From contig JAEYPH010000043.1 in the NCBI GenBank assembly GCA_023410875.1, positions 62,001-126,000 of the forward strand: a stretch of DNA of 64,000 nt, in the 5' to 3' direction. The position numbers were made by a program, and so were the translations under genes. Shown here piece after piece: positions 34,227 to 42,923 of this stretch (position 1 is the stretch's first letter; each line of letters starts with the position of its first letter). The notes beneath the pieces were generated by a model. The model was not told where the DNA came from, did not search any database, and saw only the letters and a program-made list of their open reading frames with translations. Origin of the DNA: Bacillota bacterium (GTDB lineage Bacteria; Bacillota; Clostridia; Christensenellales; UMGS416).

Positions 34227-34556
34227 TTACACTTTCTTGAATTGCTCGACGTCCATTACGAACACGGTGGCGCCGCCTACGACGACCTCAACCGGGTAAG
34301 GCACATACATGCCCGAAGAGCCGGCCACCGGAGACGGCGATGTGGCGATCTGCTTGCGGCTCTTGCAAATCTTCTCGATGACCGCCATAGCTCCGCTCAG
34401 CTTTTCGTCGCTGACGCCCACCAGCAGCGTCGTGTTGCCGGCGCGCAAAAAGCCGCCGGTCGTTGCCAACTTGGTGACGCCGTAGCCGTCGCTCATCAAA
34501 GCGCTGACCAGCCTGCCGGCATCTTCATCCTGTACGATGGCGATGATCAGTTTCAT
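34227..34556 (-). CDS. darA: DarA/PstA-type cyclic-di-AMP receptor
   Basis: 109-residue PII-like protein (DUF970). MKLIIAIVQDEDAGRLVSAL at the start and the TTGGFLRAGNTTLLVGV block are the family core; c-di-AMP binds between subunits of the trimer. The downstream effector is not established. ATG 34556 follows GAGGAGG by 7 nt. It leads the darA-holB-ricT operon and has a clear promoter. Confidence 0.95.
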   Translation of the reverse strand: MKLIIAIVQDEDAGRLVSALMSDGYGVTKLATTGGFLRAGNTTLLVGVSDEKLSGAMAVIEKICKSRKQIATSPSPVAGSSGMYVPYPVEVVVGGATVFVMDVEQFKKV

Positions 34557-34638
34557 GGTCAAACCTCCTCATCGTTTATGGTCATTCCATATGGAAACCA
34601 ATGAACTATATGCAGCACATTGCTGTGTGCTTTTAAAG

Positions 34639-34667
34639 ATTATAACCGATTCCTCAATTCTTGGCAA
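34639..34667 (-). promoter_or_regulatory. darA operon promoter
   Basis: Minus-strand TTGCCA (34662-34667), 17 bp and TATAAT (34639-34644), giving a leader of about 75 nt that includes a small AGCACA/TGTGCT hairpin. Confidence 0.7.
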
Positions 34668-34677
34668 ATAGCTTAAG

Positions 34678-35823
34678 TCACAGAACAAAAGGATTTATGC
34701 GCGATTTCCAGCCTTCTGAGCCCTGTAACGCCACTCCGGCTAAATCGAATACCTCACCACCGGCATCCAGATGGTCCAGCACTGCACGACGCAGCGACGT
34801 ATCCCGCGGGGCGTTGTCGCAGCTATAGCCCTCGCCGAACACGAACTTCCACAGAAAACTCACGGAACCGGCGGCAGGCAGGCGGTGGAACTCATCACGG
34901 AAGGCCAGTATATGGCTGCCGGGCTTCAGGAATTGATCCAACTGCGCGGTGAACATCCACGTGTGGCAGAACAGCCCCTTGATGGCCGCCTGGGGGAAAT
35001 GCCGGGCAAAAAAGGCCTCGGCCATGGCCACCGATTCCCGGCAGGTTTCGGGCGTGAAGTCTCCGTCCTTGGGGATGTGCATGTCCAGCACCGTGTCTCC
35101 GGGGAACAGCGCCGGCTCCCAGAGCGCGTCGGGCAGCTCCACGATATCGGCCCGCACGCGGCCCTCCCGGCCCACCGGGTTGCCCCGCCAGCCCTCGGCG
35201 GCGCGTTCGCAGACGCCGTGCCAGGGGCGCTCATCCTGGCGCCCGCCGGCCCCATCGGCCCAGCCGTCGGCGCGCAGTGCCATCGCCGGGTCGCACAGCA
35301 CAGCCAGCGTGCCGTCCTGACGGCTGCGGAACACGCGTTCGCCGCGCGCATAGGGAACAGCCATGAATTGCAGCCGCCCCAACCGGAACAGCTGCGCCGC
35401 CAGGTGCCGCCAGATCCACCCAAAGCCCGCGTACTCCCACCGGCCGGTGTCATCGTGCTTTTCCAGGAACAGGAAGGGCAGCTGCCGCATGGTGTCGTCG
35501 AAAATATCCTCCGGGATACCCATCTGCCGGTAGCGCTCCAGCGTCCAGGGCAGCGCCGCAAGATAGCTCAGGTAATAAAACTGCGACGGCTCCTCCAGGG
35601 CGGCGGTCACAGCCTCGTCCATGGGCAGGTTGTCCCAGCTTTGGTGCCAAAGGTTTTGTGGGCCGTGCTTGTGTTGCTCGGCCAGGAAAAGGGAACGCAG
35701 CCCCTCATCGGCGGCGATGCGCCGGGCAGCCGCGCACAGCACGGCTGTCATGTCCTCCCTCGCCTGGATGCGCTTTAGCCAGTACCGCAGCGTTTCTTCC
35801 TGCAAAAAATCGACGTTTTCCAT
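34678..35823 (-). CDS. acyltransferase-like protein with NAT_N and GNAT_C domains
   Basis: 381 residues. It resembles the Firmicutes family annotated as acyltransferase domain-containing protein, with an N-terminal all-helical NAT_N region (about 1-130) and a C-terminal GNAT-like region (about 140-300, with DTVLDMHIPKDGDFTPE). Function unknown. ATG 35823 follows GGGGGAG. It points away from the divergent GNAT gene at 35929. Confidence 0.75.
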   Translation of the reverse strand: MENVDFLQEETLRYWLKRIQAREDMTAVLCAAARRIAADEGLRSLFLAEQHKHGPQNLWHQSWDNLPMDEAVTAALEEPSQFYYLSYLAALPWTLERYRQMGIPEDIFDDTMRQLPFLFLEKHDDTGRWEYAGFGWIWRHLAAQLFRLGRLQFMAVPYARGERVFRSRQDGTLAVLCDPAMALRADGWADGAGGRQDERPWHGVCERAAEGWRGNPVGREGRVRADIVELPDALWEPALFPGDTVLDMHIPKDGDFTPETCRESVAMAEAFFARHFPQAAIKGLFCHTWMFTAQLDQFLKPGSHILAFRDEFHRLPAAGSVSFLWKFVFGEGYSCDNAPRDTSLRRAVLDHLDAGGEVFDLAGVALQGSEGWKSRINPFVL

Positions 35824-35875
35824 CGTCTCCCCCTCAAGAACCCTATGCCCATTGTAACAGAATCGGCTCGTGCTG

Positions 35876-35884
35876 TGGTATACT
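35876..35884 (+). promoter_or_regulatory. extended -10 promoter
   Basis: TGGTATACT fits the extended -10 form, 45 bp ahead of the ATG at 35929. No clear -35. Confidence 0.45.
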
Positions 35885-35928
35885 AAGGCCATTCGTCATT
35901 ATTCTTATTTTTTCGCATGGAGGCTGCC

Positions 35929-37050
35929 ATGGTGACACTGCAGCAGGTCACATCCCCGGCGCTGCTCAAGCGCTTTCTGGACTTTCCCAATCAGCTCTAC
36001 GAGGGCAATCCATATTTCGTGCCCGAGCTGCGCTCCGACGAGCTCAACAACCTGAACCCCGCCAAGAACCCCGCCTATGAGCACAGCGAGGCCGCCCAAT
36101 GGCTGGCACTGCGCGATGGCCGCGTGGTGGGCCGCGTTATGGCGCTCATCAACCGCAATGTGAATGCTACATGGAACAAGCGCCAGGCCCGCTTCTCTCG
36201 GCTGGATTTCATAGACGACGCCGAGGTGTCGGCGGCGCTTCTGGGCCAGGCGGAGACCTGGGCCAAGCATCGCGGCATGGATGAGATCGTGGGGCCCATG
36301 GGCTTTTGCGATTTCGACAAGGAGGGCATGCTCGTGGAGGGCTTCGAGGAGCTGTCCACCTTCGTGACCTATTACAACCACGCCTACTACAAGGACCATC
36401 TGGAGCGCCTGGGCTATGCCAAGGAAGTGGACTGGCTGGAGTATCAGCTGACCGTGCCGGAAAAACCCGACGAGAAATTGGCCCGCATCTGCAAGATGAT
36501 CACCGACCGCACGGGCTTTCGCCTGATGGAGTTCCGCAAGCGAAAGGAGATCCTCCCTTGGGCGCAGGAAGTCTTCGCGCTGCTGATGGAGGCCTACAAG
36601 GACCTCTACGGCTTCGTGCCGCTGACGCCAAAACAGGTGCAGTTGTACATCGATCAGTTCTTTGGCTTCGTGAACCCTTCGTTCATCAAGGCCGTCGTGA
36701 ATAAGGACGGCAAGCTGGCAGCCATCGCCATCACGCTGCCGTCGCTCTCAAAGGCTTTGCAAAAGGGCGGCGGGCGGCTGTTCCCGATGGGTTTTTTGCA
36801 TCTGCTGCGGGCCATCAAAAAGAACGACGTGTTGGACATGTACCTAGTGGCGGTCAAGCCCGAATACCAGAACCTGGGCATCAACGCGCTGCTGATGGAT
36901 GCCATCCTGCGCGAAGCCATCGCCCAGGGATACCGCATCGGCGAATCCAACCCTGAACTGGAGAACAACGAAAAGGTGCAGGCGCTGTGGAAGCACTTCC
37001 AGCGCCGCCAACACCGCCGCAGAAGGGTGTTTATCAAGCATTTGACATGA
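35929..37050 (+). CDS. GNAT-fold N-acetyltransferase-like protein
   Basis: 373 residues. It belongs to a family of large GNAT-like proteins. The N-terminal half holds FPNQLYEGNPYFVPEL and GPMGFCDFDKEGMLVEGF; the C-terminal half has MYLVAVKPEYQNLGINALLM, the likely acyl-CoA loop. Substrate unknown. ATG 35929 has GGAGG 5 nt upstream and is preferred over ATG 35917. Its stop codon touches an in-frame chemoreceptor fragment. Confidence 0.78.
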   Translation: MVTLQQVTSPALLKRFLDFPNQLYEGNPYFVPELRSDELNNLNPAKNPAYEHSEAAQWLALRDGRVVGRVMALINRNVNATWNKRQARFSRLDFIDDAEVSAALLGQAETWAKHRGMDEIVGPMGFCDFDKEGMLVEGFEELSTFVTYYNHAYYKDHLERLGYAKEVDWLEYQLTVPEKPDEKLARICKMITDRTGFRLMEFRKRKEILPWAQEVFALLMEAYKDLYGFVPLTPKQVQLYIDQFFGFVNPSFIKAVVNKDGKLAAIAITLPSLSKALQKGGGRLFPMGFLHLLRAIKKNDVLDMYLVAVKPEYQNLGINALLMDAILREAIAQGYRIGESNPELENNEKVQALWKHFQRRQHRRRRVFIKHLT

Positions 37051-37134
37051 TCTGCAGTACGAATCAAGGAGGCCGTCATCACCAACGACTACCGGGGCGA
37101 ATTCGTCGTTATCAAGGATTCCATCAACCACATC

Positions 37135-38028
37135 GTGGATTCGTTGAACGGCGTGATGAGCGAGATCAACAGTACCGCCGAACAGGTGGCTTCGGGTACA
37201 CAGCAGGTGTCCTCCGGCAGCCAGGCCCTCTCTCAGGGCGCAACCGAGCAAGCCAGCGCCATAGAAGAGCTCTCATCCACGGTCACCGAGATCGCCACAC
37301 AGACCAAGCAGAACGCCATGGACGCCGGCCGTGCCAACACAATTTCCACCGAGACCCGCGAACACGCGCTGACCGGCAACAGCCAGATGAGCGCCATGCT
37401 CTCCTCTATGAACGAGATCAATCAGGCGTCGGCCAGCATTTCACGCATCATCAAGGTTATCGACGACATCGCCTTCCAGACCAACCTGCTGGCGCTGAAC
37501 GCCGCCGTGGAGGCCGCCCGGGCCGGGCAGCACGGCAAGGGCTTCGCCGTGGTGGCCGAAGAGGTGCGCAACCTGGCCGCCCGCAGCGCCAACGCCGCCA
37601 AGGAGACCACGGCGATGATCGAGGGATCCATGCAGAAGGCCGCCGAGGGTACCCGCATCGCCAACGAGACGGCGCAGGCGCTCAACAAGATTGTCGAAGG
37701 GGTGGAGCGCGCCAGCGATCTGGTAAGCGCCATCGCCACGGCCAGCAATGAGCAGGCAACCGCCGTGGCCCAGATCAATCGCGGCATCGAGCAGGTGAGC
37801 CAGGTTGTGCAGACCAACAGCGCCACGGCGGAAGAAAGCGCCGCCGCCAGCGAGGAACTTTCCGGCCAGGCGACGCTGCTCAAGGACATGGTCGGCCGGT
37901 TCACGCTGAAAAAGGCGGCCGCCTTCACCCACCACAAGGCAGCGGCGATTGCTCACACTTCATCGTCACCCCTTGCGCTTCCCAAGCCCAAGATCTCGCT
38001 CAACAGCGCGGACTACGGGAAGTATTGA
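37135..38028 (+). CDS. 5'-truncated methyl-accepting chemotaxis protein signalling domain
   Basis: 297 residues from GTG 37135. All of it is the cytoplasmic MCP helical hairpin; the tip reads DDIAFQTNLLALNAAVEAARAG, broken here at the conserved Glu-rich turn, flanked by methylation-helix heptads. Recognisable linker homology continues upstream without a stop to 37051, right after the GNAT stop codon and in the same frame, but no start codon lies there. No sensor domain, transmembrane helix or HAMP domain is present. I read it as a gene that lost its 5' end; it could still be expressed as a soluble receptor. No cheA, cheW or flagellar gene is in the window. Confidence 0.75.
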   Translation: MDSLNGVMSEINSTAEQVASGTQQVSSGSQALSQGATEQASAIEELSSTVTEIATQTKQNAMDAGRANTISTETREHALTGNSQMSAMLSSMNEINQASASISRIIKVIDDIAFQTNLLALNAAVEAARAGQHGKGFAVVAEEVRNLAARSANAAKETTAMIEGSMQKAAEGTRIANETAQALNKIVEGVERASDLVSAIATASNEQATAVAQINRGIEQVSQVVQTNSATAEESAAASEELSGQATLLKDMVGRFTLKKAAAFTHHKAAAIAHTSSSPLALPKPKISLNSADYGKY

Positions 38029-38052
38029 CCGGCATATCATACGCCGGCAACG

Positions 38053-38091
38053 AGGGCCAGGCCGCAGAAAATGTGGTCTGGCTCTTATTTT
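38053..38091 (+). terminator. terminator after the MCP fragment
   Basis: A 13 bp stem (38053-38065/38073-38085) with three G-T pairs, followed by TATTTT. Confidence 0.65.
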
Positions 38092-38153
38092 GCATGTACA
38101 ATGGAAACAGGATGCAGTGGTAGTCCTCCGAACTTCTTAAGGAGATATAAACC

Positions 38154-38651
38154 ATGAAAAATGTTCTGCTGAAACCACGTACACTGGAAAACGTGAGAAT
38201 CTTTTGGGAAGAATCCCAGGATGAAGAGCTGAGAAGGCTGTTCCCGTTTACCAGGTGCACGCTGGACCAGGCGATTGAGCTCTATGAGGAGTCCTTGAAG
38301 CCCGATGCACGAAGTTATGGAAAAGTAATCTGTGTTGACGATAAATATATCGGTGATATCTGGTGTTATGGAATTGATGAACTTGACGAAAAACAGGCCT
38401 ATGTAAGCATCGTCATTTTCGATAGATCCTACTGGGGAATGGGATTCGGCAAACAGGCGTTGACACAATTTGTTCGCCTTGTATTCAAAGGATATCAGAT
38501 TGACAAGCTGTGCGCGTTTACCTACAGCGCCAATACAAGGTCCATGGGCGCGTTGGAAAGCGTGGGGTTCAGAAGGATTGAGGAATTTGTGGAAGACGGC
38601 GTACCATCCTGCTATTACGAACTGATTGCCCCTGCGAAAGAAGCCGTGTAA
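38154..38651 (+). CDS. GNAT acetyltransferase
   Basis: 165 residues. N-terminal MKNVLLKPRTLENV strand, the RSYWGMGFGKQAL acetyl-CoA loop (G-x-G-x-G/A-like) and the SANTRSMGALESVGF block near the C-terminus. Substrate unknown. AAGGAG site 10 nt before the ATG at 38154. Noticeably more A/T-rich than flanking genes, which suggests recent acquisition. Confidence 0.85.
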   Translation: MKNVLLKPRTLENVRIFWEESQDEELRRLFPFTRCTLDQAIELYEESLKPDARSYGKVICVDDKYIGDIWCYGIDELDEKQAYVSIVIFDRSYWGMGFGKQALTQFVRLVFKGYQIDKLCAFTYSANTRSMGALESVGFRRIEEFVEDGVPSCYYELIAPAKEAV

Positions 38652-38678
38652 CAACAGCGCACATCACTGCTCAAGCAA

Positions 38679-39659
38679 TTACTCACACAATCCAGCCAAT
38701 TCCCGGGCGATGTCGTCCAGCGCCAGGCGGCGCACACCGCCTTCCGCGCTCTCGGGGCTGTCGCGCAGGCCGGCGTGTTCGTCTCTGGCATAGGCCAGCG
38801 CGCCGTTTCGCCGCAACGATTGCAGGCCATCCCGGCCGTCTCGACCACCTTCGCACAGCAGCACGCCCGCCGCGCCGGCGCAGCCGCTGCGCACCGTGGA
38901 GCGGAACAGCACATCCGCCGAGGGCAGCCGGCCGCATCTGGGAGGGGTGCGCCGCGCCACAGCGTAACGTTGGCCGTCGATGCTCTCTACGGCAATGTGG
39001 CGGCCCGGCGCGGCCAAGTGGATGCAGCCGGGGCAAAGGGGCATGGCGTCGGCCACGACGACGACCTCTCGGCCTGTCATGACCCGCAGCTGCGCAGGCA
39101 CGTCTCCAAAGAGCGCTGAGCCGTGCAGCGCCGCCACCACCGGCGGGCAGGGCCGCCCCAGCCGAGCCAGCAGCGCTGCCAGCGGCGCTGGCCCTCCGCT
39201 GGAGCCCGCCGCCACGATGAGCTCCAGCGGCGCCCCTCCCGGCGGGGCACATGCCCGGCGGCCAGCCGTGGCCACCTTGATGCGGTTCACCGTGTCATGC
39301 AAGAATGCGCTGTTGTCGCTGTCGCTGCCGCCCAGCGGCACCGGCAGGAAGTCGTCGGCGCCGCTGTCCAGCGCGTCCAGCGCGGGGCTGGCCGAACCCA
39401 TGGCCACCACGGCGCTCTGCGCCGCGCCTTTGAGCCGGCGGATCAGCTCGCCCGGGCACTCACCACCCAGGCTTAAGTCCAGCGCAACGACGTCCGGGCG
39501 CAGGCTGGCCGCCAACGCCACGGCCTGTTCGCCGGTTTCGGCGGTGCCCACCAGCTCCAGTGCTGGGTCGTGAGCGATGCTGCGGCGCAGCAGCGCCTGC
39601 ACCCGCGGGTCTTCGGCCGCGCCCAGCACAGCGATGCGCATGCCTCCCCCTCTATCCAT
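38679..39659 (-). CDS. CheB-like receiver/methylesterase protein
   Basis: 326 residues. Receiver domain at about 7-125 with likely phospho-acceptor Asp61 (VVALDLS), then a CheB methylesterase domain at about 145-325. The catalytic triad is in place by alignment: Ser153 (AGSSGGP), His179 (ALHGS) and Asp274 (GGRDG). The sequence is diverged: LHGS replaces the usual QHMP, and the receiver lacks the D-L-x-M-P pattern. No cheR or cheA is nearby. ATG 39659 sits 6 nt after GGGAG. Last gene of an overlapping operon. Confidence 0.8.
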   Translation of the reverse strand: MDRGGGMRIAVLGAAEDPRVQALLRRSIAHDPALELVGTAETGEQAVALAASLRPDVVALDLSLGGECPGELIRRLKGAAQSAVVAMGSASPALDALDSGADDFLPVPLGGSDSDNSAFLHDTVNRIKVATAGRRACAPPGGAPLELIVAAGSSGGPAPLAALLARLGRPCPPVVAALHGSALFGDVPAQLRVMTGREVVVVADAMPLCPGCIHLAAPGRHIAVESIDGQRYAVARRTPPRCGRLPSADVLFRSTVRSGCAGAAGVLLCEGGRDGRDGLQSLRRNGALAYARDEHAGLRDSPESAEGGVRRLALDDIARELAGLCE

Positions 39660-39661
39660 GC

Positions 39662-40543
39662 TCATCTCCCTTTGCGATATTTCATCGGTGAAATGCCCAG
39701 CGTCTTGGTGAACAGCTCATTCATGCGCCGCTGATCGCTGAAGCCCGACCGTATGGCGATGTCGCGGATGGAGAGGTCCGTGCTGGTGAGCAGCTCCTGG
39801 GCCTTTTGCAGGCGCACCTGCTGCAGGTAGTGCATGGGCGACTCCCCCCAGGCATCCTTGAAGGCGCGCACAAAATAACTGGGGCTCAGATAGACGAAGC
39901 TGGCAATCTGCCGAAGCGTCAGGTCCTGGTCGTAGTTCTCGTCGATGTAGCGGCGGGCGGAACGCATGTACTCGCTGGCGCGCCCGCGGGATTGCACATC
40001 CACCTCCCACTGGGCACGCAGCGCCCGAGAGAGCAGCACGAACAGCTCCAGCACCAGCAGGCGGCACATGAACTCGGTGCCCTCCCGCGCCTGGCGCTGC
40101 TCCGCCAGGATGCGGTTGATCTGGCGGCTGACATCGCTCCATAGCCCTGCGCTGATGGGCAGGTATTCGGTATCCCCCGGCCCTTCCAAAAAGGCCAAAA
40201 AATCCCGCAGAGAAGGCTCATCGATGGGCTGGCCGGCGGGGCCGGCAAAGGTGAAGCGCAGCACCACGATGTCGCAGTCGCCCTCGGGCAGCTCCACCCG
40301 GTGGCTCATGCCCGGGCGAATGATCAGGATGTCGCCGGGGTTCAGCGTGGCGGTGCGCCCCCCGGTGAAGGCAAACACCAGCTTGCCCTTGCGCAGAGCC
40401 GCCAGTTCAAAGCTGTCATGGGTGCTGAAGCCCTCGGCGATGCGGCTGCTGTCGTGCACGCGCTCTACGAGCTCCACCATAACGGGCACCCACCCGCCGG
40501 CATTCATCGATTGTTCCCACAGAATGGGGTTGTTTTCCTTCAC
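39662..40543 (-). CDS. AraC-family transcriptional regulator
   Basis: 293 residues. The N-terminal cupin-like domain (about 20-130, GDILIIRPGMSHRVELP) senses a ligand; the C-terminal 100 residues hold two helix-turn-helix motifs (LRQIASFVYLSPSYFVRAFK and IRDIAIRSGFSDQRRMNELF). In gut Firmicutes such regulators usually control sugar genes. GTG 40543 overlaps the glycerate kinase stop by 4 bp (GTGA). The longer frame to 40690 lies within that gene and is low-complexity. Confidence 0.9.
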   Translation of the reverse strand: MKENNPILWEQSMNAGGWVPVMVELVERVHDSSRIAEGFSTHDSFELAALRKGKLVFAFTGGRTATLNPGDILIIRPGMSHRVELPEGDCDIVVLRFTFAGPAGQPIDEPSLRDFLAFLEGPGDTEYLPISAGLWSDVSRQINRILAEQRQAREGTEFMCRLLVLELFVLLSRALRAQWEVDVQSRGRASEYMRSARRYIDENYDQDLTLRQIASFVYLSPSYFVRAFKDAWGESPMHYLQQVRLQKAQELLTSTDLSIRDIAIRSGFSDQRRMNELFTKTLGISPMKYRKGR

Positions 40544-41694
40544 GTCGTCGCACCGTCCCCAACATTGGTGATTTTCCTGCCCGTGGCCAGCAGCCTGGCC
40601 AGCCGCCGCGCCGCGGCCTGCAGCAACGGCTCCGCCCGCTCCATGGCCTGCTGCAGCGCCAGCGGCCCCGGCACAATGCTCATGGCGCAATCAACGCCCC
40701 GGTCATAGAGCGCCTCGTGGCCATCGGCCAGCGTGCCGGCCAGCACAGCCACAGGCACGCCCGCCCCCCGGGCTCTGGCTGCCACGCCCAACACGGCTTT
40801 GCCGCCGGCGGTTTGCCCGTCCAGCGCGCCTTCACCGGTTACGACCAGAGCCGCGCCGCGCAGGTGTCCATCGAAACCCGCCGCGTCCAGCACCAGGCCG
40901 ATACCCGGCGTTACGTCTGCACTGCAGAAGCGCAGCAGCGCCCAACCCAGGCCGCCGGCAGCGCCGGAGCCCGGCATTTGCGCGCAGGCCTGGCCCTGCG
41001 AACCAGCGACGCCGGCCAGCGCCCGCAGGCAGGCATCCATATGGGCCACGTCCTCGGGCGTGGCGCCCTTCTGGGGTCCGAATATCGCCGAAGCGCCATT
41101 GGGGCCGCACAAAGGGTTGGTCACATCGCTGGCCAGCGTGATGCGGCAGCCGCTCAGCCGGGGGTCCAGGTCCCGCGTGTCGATGGCCCGCAGCCCGAGC
41201 AGCTCTCCGGGGCGCACAAGCTCCCCGCCTTCGCCCAGGAAACGAGCGCCCAGCGCCTGCAACAGGCCCATTCCGCCGTCGTTGGTGGCGCTGCCTCCCA
41301 GGCCCAGTATCACGCGGGTGCAGCCCTCGTCCAGCGCGGCGCGCAGCAGCTCGCCCACGCCGTGGGTCGTGGCGCGGCGCACATCGCCCTGCCGGCCCCC
41401 CAACAGGTGCAGGCCGCTGGCCTGCGCCATCTCGATCACCGCGCTGCCGTCGGGAAGCAGAAGCCATTGCGCCTGCACCGCTTCCCCCAACGGCCCACGC
41501 ACGGAGGTCATGCGCAGCGTGCCGCCGCAGGCGGTGTGCATGGCAGCCACGGTTCCGTCTCCGCCGTCGGCCACCGGCAGCAGCACGGCCTCATCGGCTG
41601 GGAACACAGCCAGCCAACCCCGCGCCATGGCAGCGGCGGCGGCATCCGCCGGGCAGGAGCCTTTGAACTTGTCCGGTGCAAACAAAACCTTCAT
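40540..41694 (-). CDS. glxK: glycerate kinase (GarK/GlxK family)
   Basis: 384 residues. Begins MKVLFAPDKFKGSCPADAAA, the family signature with the phosphate-binding Lys, followed by PVADGGDGTVAAM and the GLGGSATNDGGMGLLQALG block. Phosphorylates D-glycerate to 2- (or 3-) phosphoglycerate, feeding lower glycolysis from sugar acids or serine. ATG 41694 overlaps the upstream stop by 4 bp. The AraC gene after it may regulate it. Confidence 0.95.
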   Translation of the reverse strand: MKVLFAPDKFKGSCPADAAAAAMARGWLAVFPADEAVLLPVADGGDGTVAAMHTACGGTLRMTSVRGPLGEAVQAQWLLLPDGSAVIEMAQASGLHLLGGRQGDVRRATTHGVGELLRAALDEGCTRVILGLGGSATNDGGMGLLQALGARFLGEGGELVRPGELLGLRAIDTRDLDPRLSGCRITLASDVTNPLCGPNGASAIFGPQKGATPEDVAHMDACLRALAGVAGSQGQACAQMPGSGAAGGLGWALLRFCSADVTPGIGLVLDAAGFDGHLRGAALVVTGEGALDGQTAGGKAVLGVAARARGAGVPVAVLAGTLADGHEALYDRGVDCAMSIVPGPLALQQAMERAEPLLQAAARRLARLLATGRKITNVGDGATT

Positions 41695-42848
41695 GAACGG
41701 AACCTCCCCAGTTGGCTCCAGTCATAGTGATACTCGCCGATCACAAAGCTGCCCTTGCCGTCGGCGGGCACAGGGAACCAAGGGCTGGCTTTTGCACCGG
41801 CATTGGCCGGTACCGTAATCTGTCTGGCCGGCCTGCCGCCGCTCAGCAGCAGCGCCAACCGATCGCCGTTGGCCGGGTTTTTCACCATGTCGGCCACAAC
41901 GGCCACCGACCCATTGGGGTTCACAAGCAGATCGCCGGGCCGCAGGTTGGCAGCCGTCACCGGCGTCAGGTCGTATTTCTCCAGCGAATTGATGTTGGTA
42001 AAGTTGTATTGCACCTGCAGATAATCGTAAAGCGTCTGCGCGGAGTTGTCCGCCGCGGCCTCCGTGCGCCACACCGGCGGGCTGTCATAGGTGTGCACGC
42101 GTCCGCCGGCCCGCCAGGTGTCCCATTTGAACAAGAATCCGCTGGCAAAGTGATAGACAATGTTTTGATGCTGGCCGCGTTCATACTGGTATTGAGCGTG
42201 CAGACGCACGGCGGTTTCGGTGCTCTGCTGCAGCAGCGAAGTGACTTCCATGGCCAGCACTGCCGCCATGCCGCTGCCGGAAGCCTCGCGGCCATCCCAA
42301 CGCTTGGGAGCAGTGCCGTCGGCCAGCACGGCCTGGCCGCGCAGCCACGCGCCGAAGCTGCCGCTCTCCAGAGCCACCCGCTGGTAGCCCTTGGGCGGGT
42401 TGAAGCGCGTCTCGATGGTCATGCCCGCCGGGCTGAGCACCTGATCTGTGGTCTGCACAGGCCCGGGCGTAGATGTGGCTTTGGGTGTCGCGGTGGGGGA
42501 TGGCGACGGCGAGGGCGTCGCAGATGGAGTTGCAGATGGAGTCACACTGGGCGTGGGCTTTGCCGATATGATCGCTTGCGCGGAACCAACAGCAGAAGCC
42601 GTACTCGTCGGTGCGGCGGAAGCGGTACTCATAGGTGAAGCTGAGGTGGCCAAAGGCGTGGAGGTCCGTTTAGGTGAAGCGGATGCGCCCGCAGCGGCTT
42701 TGCTACCCATGGAGCGCCATAGAAAATACCCTCCCGCTCCTAACGCGCATACCAGCAGCACGACCGCGCCGACCAGCAACAGCCGGTGCAGCAGCCTGCG
42801 CCGGCGGAAGTGCTCGTATTTCTTGGGCCGATACCGCTTCTTGATCAA
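41691..42848 (-). CDS. DUF4846 domain protein with membrane anchor
   Basis: 385 residues from TTG 42848. A basic N-terminus, one transmembrane helix (about 25-48), a Ser/Thr/Pro/Ala-rich linker (about 50-130) and a C-terminal extracytoplasmic domain matching DUF4846 (RFNPPKGYQRVALESGSFGAWLRG, AMEVTSLLQQ). Function unknown. The start is uncertain: TTG 42848 sits 5 nt after GGAGGG, whereas ATG 42872 nearly coincides with the predicted transcription start. First gene of the overlapping operon with glxK, AraC and CheB-like. Confidence 0.8.
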   Translation of the reverse strand: MIKKRYRPKKYEHFRRRRLLHRLLLVGAVVLLVCALGAGGYFLWRSMGSKAAAGASASPKRTSTPLATSASPMSTASAAPTSTASAVGSAQAIISAKPTPSVTPSATPSATPSPSPSPTATPKATSTPGPVQTTDQVLSPAGMTIETRFNPPKGYQRVALESGSFGAWLRGQAVLADGTAPKRWDGREASGSGMAAVLAMEVTSLLQQSTETAVRLHAQYQYERGQHQNIVYHFASGFLFKWDTWRAGGRVHTYDSPPVWRTEAAADNSAQTLYDYLQVQYNFTNINSLEKYDLTPVTAANLRPGDLLVNPNGSVAVVADMVKNPANGDRLALLLSGGRPARQITVPANAGAKASPWFPVPADGKGSFVIGEYHYDWSQLGRFRS

Positions 42849-42872
42849 TTTTCCCTCCGAACCACCACCCAT

Positions 42873-42881
42873 AGTATAGCA
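42873..42881 (-). promoter_or_regulatory. extended -10 promoter of the DUF4846-glxK-AraC-CheB operon
   Basis: Minus-strand TGCTATACT matches TGnTATACT. No clear -35 at 17 bp. It supports the downstream TTG start. Confidence 0.5.
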
Positions 42882-42923
42882 CCGGTGGAAAAACTTGAAA
42901 AGAAAGGAATTTCGACAACCTTT

